Of a DNA stretch of 64,000 bases, positions 60,300 through 64,000 are shown in pieces. The translations under genes and the position numbers were made by a program. This DNA is from Natrinema sp. SYSU A 869 (GTDB lineage Archaea > Halobacteriota > Halobacteria > Halobacteriales > Natrialbaceae). A model generated the notes under the pieces. That model did no database searches. It was not told where the DNA came from and saw only the letters and a program-made list of their open reading frames with translations. The stretch lies in contig NZ_CP082249.1 in assembly GCF_019879105.1 (NCBI RefSeq), forward strand, positions 2,604,001-2,668,000. Reading direction: 5' to 3'. Within the stretch, counting starts at the first letter, position 1, and each line of letters starts with the position of its first letter.

Positions 60300-60812
60300 T
60301 TAGCCGTAGACGTAATAGAGATTCGCGAAGAGGAGCGCATTGTACAGCCCGTGGATCAGCGCCGGCACGAGGAGGTTGTCGGTTCGCTCGTAGATCGTCC
60401 CGAGGACGAGTGCGAGTCCGAAGATGGTTCCGAGACTGGCAATCACTTCGCCCAGACCCGCAGTCGCGTACGCGAGCGCGTGTACCAGCGCGAAGATGAC
60501 GCTGGCCACGGCGACGGCACCGAACCGCGAGAACGTGTCGTACAGCGACTTCTGGATGACGTTCCGATAGAGCAGTTCCTCGAATGGGCCGATAATCAGG
60601 ATGGCGAGTGGCACCAAGATGAGCATGAGTTGCGGACTCTCTTGGGCCTGCTGGGTCGTCGAGTGCTCGGCGCTCTCGACGCCGGTCGACTGCATGAGCG
60701 CAGAGATCGCGAAGAGCGCCCCGAAGAGGACGAGCAGTCCCCCGAGGGTCCAGCCGATGTCTCGTAGCGTCGGCCATCGGAGATCGATAAAGGACAGGTC
60801 TCGGTCGGTCAT
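60300..60812 (-). CDS. CPBP family intramembrane protease, C-terminal catalytic part
   Basis: The frame encodes 170 residues with the CPBP (ABI) motifs: GPFEELLYRNVIQKSLYDTF (EExxxR) and VIFALVHALAYATAG (second motif), then LGTIYERTDNLLVPALIHGL (third, with histidine). The start at 60812 overlaps the stop of the upstream frame (60809-61420) by 4 nt. Adding one G to the minus-strand GGGGG (CCCCC at 60822-60826) would instead fuse the two into one 373-residue protein with the natural join LVAGGYLAMTDRDLSFIDLR, which looks like the internal sequence of longer haloarchaeal CPBP proteases. I think the fusion is the true gene. Confidence 0.85.
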   Translation of the reverse strand: MTDRDLSFIDLRWPTLRDIGWTLGGLLVLFGALFAISALMQSTGVESAEHSTTQQAQESPQLMLILVPLAILIIGPFEELLYRNVIQKSLYDTFSRFGAVAVASVIFALVHALAYATAGLGEVIASLGTIFGLALVLGTIYERTDNLLVPALIHGLYNALLFANLYYVYG

Positions 60813-61420
60813 CGCGAGATACCCCCTGCGACGAGCATCGTCCCGATGGCCATGCAGACCTGGGTGAAAACGGTGTTCTCGATCTGCGAGAGCGGCTCGA
60901 GCAGCGGGCGGACCGGAATCGCGAGGATGGCGACGACGAAGGGCGTGACGAGGAGTCCCGCGAGACCGACTCCGGAGAGCACGACCACTTGCAGGCTCCG
61001 TCGCTTGAGCCCTGTGCCACTGATCCCGTAGTAGTCGGCGACCCCGGCGGCGGCGGTGAGTCCACCGGTGACGAACGCGACGAAAACAATCGGTATCGAC
61101 ACTGAACTCGTCGGCAGCGTAGCCGGTGCGGTGACCCCCTGATTCAACGCGTAGCCAGCGAGCAGGACGACGGCGATGCTCGAGGCGGCGGCGATCGAGC
61201 CAGCGATTCGACCCTCGAGACCGCCGTGACGCTGGGCCAGAAACGCGAGGACGGCGGCGAGGGCGAATCCGACCCCGGCCCAGACGACCGGATTGTCGAC
61301 GCCGCTGCGAACGGGGGCGAGCATGGCAGCCATCGTGACTGCCGAGAGGACGGTTCCGATGCCGGGAACCACGTCGGACGCGACCGGGCGGGCGTCGTCG
61401 GCCCGTGCAGTCTCGCTCAT
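60809..61420 (-). CDS. Membrane protein; probably the N-terminal half of the CPBP protease
   Basis: A 203-residue, all-membrane protein: GIGTVLSAVTMAAMLAPVRS, VVWAGVGFALAAVLAFLAQR, IAGSIAAASSIAVVLLAGYA, IPIVFVAFVTGGLTAAAGVA, LQVVVLSGVGLAGLLVTPFV and TQVCMAIGTMLVAGG. It ends in ISR-stop four bases into the next gene. See the entry at 60300 for the likely single-base error that separates the two. If they are two real genes, they form a tight operon. Confidence 0.75.
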   Translation of the reverse strand: MSETARADDARPVASDVVPGIGTVLSAVTMAAMLAPVRSGVDNPVVWAGVGFALAAVLAFLAQRHGGLEGRIAGSIAAASSIAVVLLAGYALNQGVTAPATLPTSSVSIPIVFVAFVTGGLTAAAGVADYYGISGTGLKRRSLQVVVLSGVGLAGLLVTPFVVAILAIPVRPLLEPLSQIENTVFTQVCMAIGTMLVAGGISR

Positions 61421-61523
61421 ATTCTACTATTCGTGCGCGGACTCATAGGCACACCGCAACCGGACGAGGGGACCCGTTCCAACCGCGCCGACTCGGGCCG
61501 GGTGATCGGAGCTCAGTCGTCGA

Positions 61524-62819
61524 CTACCGCTCGACTCGAAGCTCGGTCTTCTCGGCGACGGCCTCGGCCTCTTCGAAGTCGCCGCCACCAAGCAGGCCGC
61601 GCGTCGCCTTTTTCGCCCACTCGACAGCCGGCTGTTCGAACGTGTTCACGCCGTAGAGTTCCCCCGCGAGCACGCAAGCGGCCTCCATCCCGTAGAGCAG
61701 CCCGCCGAGTTCGTACTCGTCGATGCGCTCGAGTTCGACGCGGACGTTCGGCCGGCCGGCGGCCGCGAGGCTGGCCTCCGTGGCCTCGAACTCGGCCTCG
61801 AGTAGTTCGCCGAGCGTCGCGTCGCCCAGGTACGCCAGGTCCTCGACATCGGTGTCAGGAATCGATCGGTCCGTGCTCTCCTCGGTCGTGACGAAGGTGA
61901 CGAGCTTGTCCCGCGGGCCTGCGCGGTAGAGTTGCAGTTGCGAGTGCTGGTCGGTGACGCCGAGCGCCCGCACCGGCGTCTGGCCGAGGTCGTCCTTTCC
62001 CAGACTCTCGGCCCACAGCTGGGCGAACCACTCCGCGGACGTCTCGAGTGACTCCGCGTAGGGCATCATCGCATTGATCCCAGCACCCCGCTGATCTAAC
62101 GCATACGTCGTCGCACCGTAGGCATAGGCTGGACAGTCGAACAGCGACCCCGACAGCGTCTCGCGCTCAGCGGCCGCGCCGGCGAGCAGCGCTTCGAGGT
62201 CGTGGCCACAGACCGCGGCTGCGACCATTCCGACCGCCGACAGCGCGGAGAAGCGACCCGGGACGCCGTCGGGAACTTTCAGCGACGGCAGGTCGTGACG
62301 CTTTGCGAGATCTCGGAGCGGGCCGGACTCGCCGGTCGTGACGATCGTCCGCTCGGTCCAGTCGACGCCGGCCGACTCAAAGGCCTCGCGGACGACGAGG
62401 AAGTTCGCCAGCGTCTCCGCAGTCGTCCCCGATCGGGACACAACGTTGATCGCCGTGCTCTCGAGTGGCAATCGATCGAGTTCGCTCGAGATCCACTCGG
62501 GATCGACGTTGTCGAGGAAGACGGTCTCAGTGTCCGACTCGAGGGCGTTCACGATGGTCGCTGCCCCCAGCGAACTCCCGCCGATTCCGACAGTGATCAG
62601 GGCGTCGGCGTCGGCGACCGGCTCGACTGCTGCTCTGATCTCGTCGGGATCGGTTCGCTGAGGGAGATTCAGCGCTTCGTACCCGTGTTCTCCGTTTTCC
62701 ATGCCGCGTTCGATGCGCTCGTGAGCGGTCGCTACCTGCTCGTCCAGCCGCTCGAGGGACTCCCTCGAGACGCCCGGCGACGCGACTGACGCGAGCGCGT
62801 TACCGATATCGACGTTCAT
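61524..62819 (-). CDS. pgi: Glucose-6-phosphate isomerase
   Basis: Interconverts glucose-6-phosphate and fructose-6-phosphate. The 431-residue protein is the PGI superfamily (not the cupin-type archaeal isomerase): ALITVGIGGSSLGAATIVNA (phosphate site), INVVSRSGTTAETLANFLVV, VPDGVPGRFSALSAVGMVAA, QLWAESLGKDD, QHSQLQLYRAGPRDKLVTFV and the C-terminal YGVNTFEQPAVEWAKKATRG. The start at 62819 (MNVDIGNALAS) is chosen. Single gene with no frame break. Confidence 0.95.
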   Translation of the reverse strand: MNVDIGNALASVASPGVSRESLERLDEQVATAHERIERGMENGEHGYEALNLPQRTDPDEIRAAVEPVADADALITVGIGGSSLGAATIVNALESDTETVFLDNVDPEWISSELDRLPLESTAINVVSRSGTTAETLANFLVVREAFESAGVDWTERTIVTTGESGPLRDLAKRHDLPSLKVPDGVPGRFSALSAVGMVAAAVCGHDLEALLAGAAAERETLSGSLFDCPAYAYGATTYALDQRGAGINAMMPYAESLETSAEWFAQLWAESLGKDDLGQTPVRALGVTDQHSQLQLYRAGPRDKLVTFVTTEESTDRSIPDTDVEDLAYLGDATLGELLEAEFEATEASLAAAGRPNVRVELERIDEYELGGLLYGMEAACVLAGELYGVNTFEQPAVEWAKKATRGLLGGGDFEEAEAVAEKTELRVER

Positions 62820-62947
62820 ACGCAAGGGCGCAACCGCCTGCGATAAAGGCGTTCCGTGACGGGATCGCAACGCGAAGTTGTTTGGAGGGCTCTTCTGCGC
62901 TCGAATGTTGCTCGTGCTCGATACAGGTAGAATACGAGTGGCGTAAC

Positions 62948-63354
62948 TCAGACGGTCGTACTCGCTTCAAACTCCGGTAATACGGCATACCACGACCACA
63001 GAGCTGTCGTAACCGCTGAACCAACATAGATCGCTCCCACCGTCAGAGCCGAATGGCCCCGTGTTACCAAGAAGATGGCAGCCACCCCGCCGAGGATTAT
63101 CCCAACGATCACAGACAGAACAATACCGGTTTGAGACTGTACCTGAAATTCGCCCTCCGTTACGAGGCGAACTCCGATCAGACCGCCAGTTAGGATAGCC
63201 CACGTAGGATTGGTAATCCAAATACGGTGAGCAAAGTCCCGTCTAACCACGCGAATTCGGAAATGAGGATTGCCCATCCAACCAGTCCGAGACCTGCCCA
63301 GACGACGCTTCGCCAGAGTTCCTCGTTGATAATGTGCCGACTTTTCGCACTCAT
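62948..63354 (-). CDS. Four-span membrane protein (frame break near 63207)
   Basis: A 135-residue membrane protein after repair. From ATG 63354: MSAKSRHIINEELWRSVVWA, two spans (GLGLVGWAILISEFAWL, TLLTVFGLPI), then the frame stops; the -1 frame continues TWAILTGGLIGVRLVTEGEF, SQTGIVLSVIVGIILGGVAA and ALTVGAIYVGSAVTTALWSW to 62948. One base added at the minus-strand ATCCTACG (GG at 63207-63208 on plus) joins them. Codon use is somewhat less G/C-biased than in neighbouring genes. Family not recognised; function unknown. Confidence 0.65.
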
Positions 63355-63513
63355 GTTAGGAAACTATGGTGTATGGGAACAGAAGATTTTGTGAGACTGG
63401 ACGTCCAGTAATCAATTCGCACAACTACTGAGCAGCTATTCTCATCGGAAGTCGACCCTCGATATCTATCGAAAGCCGAAACCCGGAAACCGATCCTTCG
63501 CCTACGACCGCCC

Positions 63514-63987
63514 ATGACCGAGAAGACGAGCACGTTCGTCGTTACGCACGCCGAAGCGGAATCTGCGGTCGTCCGCGACGTCGAGACTGCACAGGTCCAC
63601 ACCCTCGCGTCCAATCCCGGCCTCGAGATCCACGACGTCCTCGAGGCGACCGTCGCGCCCGAGCCACCGATGGAAGTCACCTGGGAGGTGATCGACGTTG
63701 ACGACAGACGCACGATCGACCTGGTCGACAGCGACCTCGAGCCGACCACACACGAAAAGAAGATCGCGGCCGAGGCTGACCTCGGCGACCTGATACAGGA
63801 GGAACGGGCCGGCACGGGGGAGATACACGTTTTCAGCGTGCCCGAGGGCGAGGTCGAACCTGCAGCGCAGGATGTCCTCGCGGACGAGGAGACGATTTCG
63901 CGGGCGGCTCGGCTCGAGGCAGTCCGCGTCGAAGTGCGGCGATCGGCCGACGACGGCGTGTTGAGCGTGCGATATCTCCCCGACTAA
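63514..63987 (+). CDS. DUF5812-like conserved haloarchaeal protein
   Basis: A 157-residue soluble, acidic protein: TSTFVVTHAEAESAVVRDVE, TAQVHTLASNPGLEIHDVLE, EVTWEVIDVDDRRTIDLVDS, LIQEERAGTGEIHVFSVPEG, VEVRRSADDGVLSVRYLPD. It matches the haloarchaeal family named DUF5812, of unknown function. Mixed alpha/beta with no catalytic motif. ATG at 63514, stop at 63987; 13 nt remain to the window end. Confidence 0.78.
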   Translation: MTEKTSTFVVTHAEAESAVVRDVETAQVHTLASNPGLEIHDVLEATVAPEPPMEVTWEVIDVDDRRTIDLVDSDLEPTTHEKKIAAEADLGDLIQEERAGTGEIHVFSVPEGEVEPAAQDVLADEETISRAARLEAVRVEVRRSADDGVLSVRYLPD

Positions 63988-64000
63988 TTAGCGGTATTGG

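Overview
The window is a stretch of haloarchaeal chromosome. The evidence is the GC-rich third codon positions, the very acidic proteins, archaeal-type TATA boxes placed about 25-30 nt upstream of start codons (many transcripts look leaderless), and a set of proteins known mainly from Halobacteria: PitA, HalOD1, small haloarchaeal DUF proteins, Tat-type lipoproteins and a group II thermosome. Gene content suggests a member of the Natrialbales; that placement is inference. No tRNA, rRNA, CRISPR array or intact insertion sequence is visible.

Layout. 1-9 kb: a site-2 protease cut by the window edge, a DUF7123-type gene, moaE, a CapA-like phosphatase, the pyrH-lysS pair, a second PDZ-containing site-2 protease and a PadR regulator divergent from pitA. 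9-24 kb: PitA, an FG-GAP lipoprotein, small zinc-ribbon and winged-helix genes, a YgfZ-like protein, a TrmB regulator, a long palindromic element, a gamma-carbonic-anhydrase-like protein, a coiled-coil/HhH protein, glnA and its divergent Lrp regulator. 24-38 kb: thermosome, a TraB-like protein, an iron-regulated substrate-binding protein with a flavoprotein and a remnant of a paralogue, carA divergent from an Lrp regulator, an amidase, a PHP phosphoesterase divergent from a YegS-type lipid kinase, and IPP isomerase. 38-45 kb: surface-glycan genes (glycosyltransferase, methyltransferases, an alpha/alpha-barrel protein, an alkaline-phosphatase-superfamily protein) split by an AT-richer insert that carries a PhiH1-type repressor and a halocyanin remnant. 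46-64 kb: an MDR oxidoreductase, an ABC exporter operon with its own regulator, moaB and a folate cyclo-ligase, the tightly overlapped pyrG-guaA-DUF7126 operon, infB, nob1, a CPBP protease, pgi and DUF5812.

Two patterns stand out. First, the genes for a DUF5611 protein and the thermosome are each followed, exactly 3 nt after the stop codon, by the same two-tier hairpin element (shared sequence blocks, unrelated inner stems), and beyond it lies an array of perfect hairpins, most with 3-nt loops. This is the best candidate for an undescribed RNA or DNA system here. Second, at least twelve frame breaks occur in otherwise intact genes, and every one is repaired by adding a single base, nearly always a C or G in a short run. 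Several repairs restore family-typical sequence or 4-nt gene overlaps. I read these as systematic base-deletion errors in the sequence rather than pseudogenes; they change how many genes here should be annotated.

A 29-37 nt palindromic family occurs at three places (about 1.1, 18.0 and 59.3 kb). Genuine gene remnants are seen for a siderophore-type binding protein and a halocyanin.
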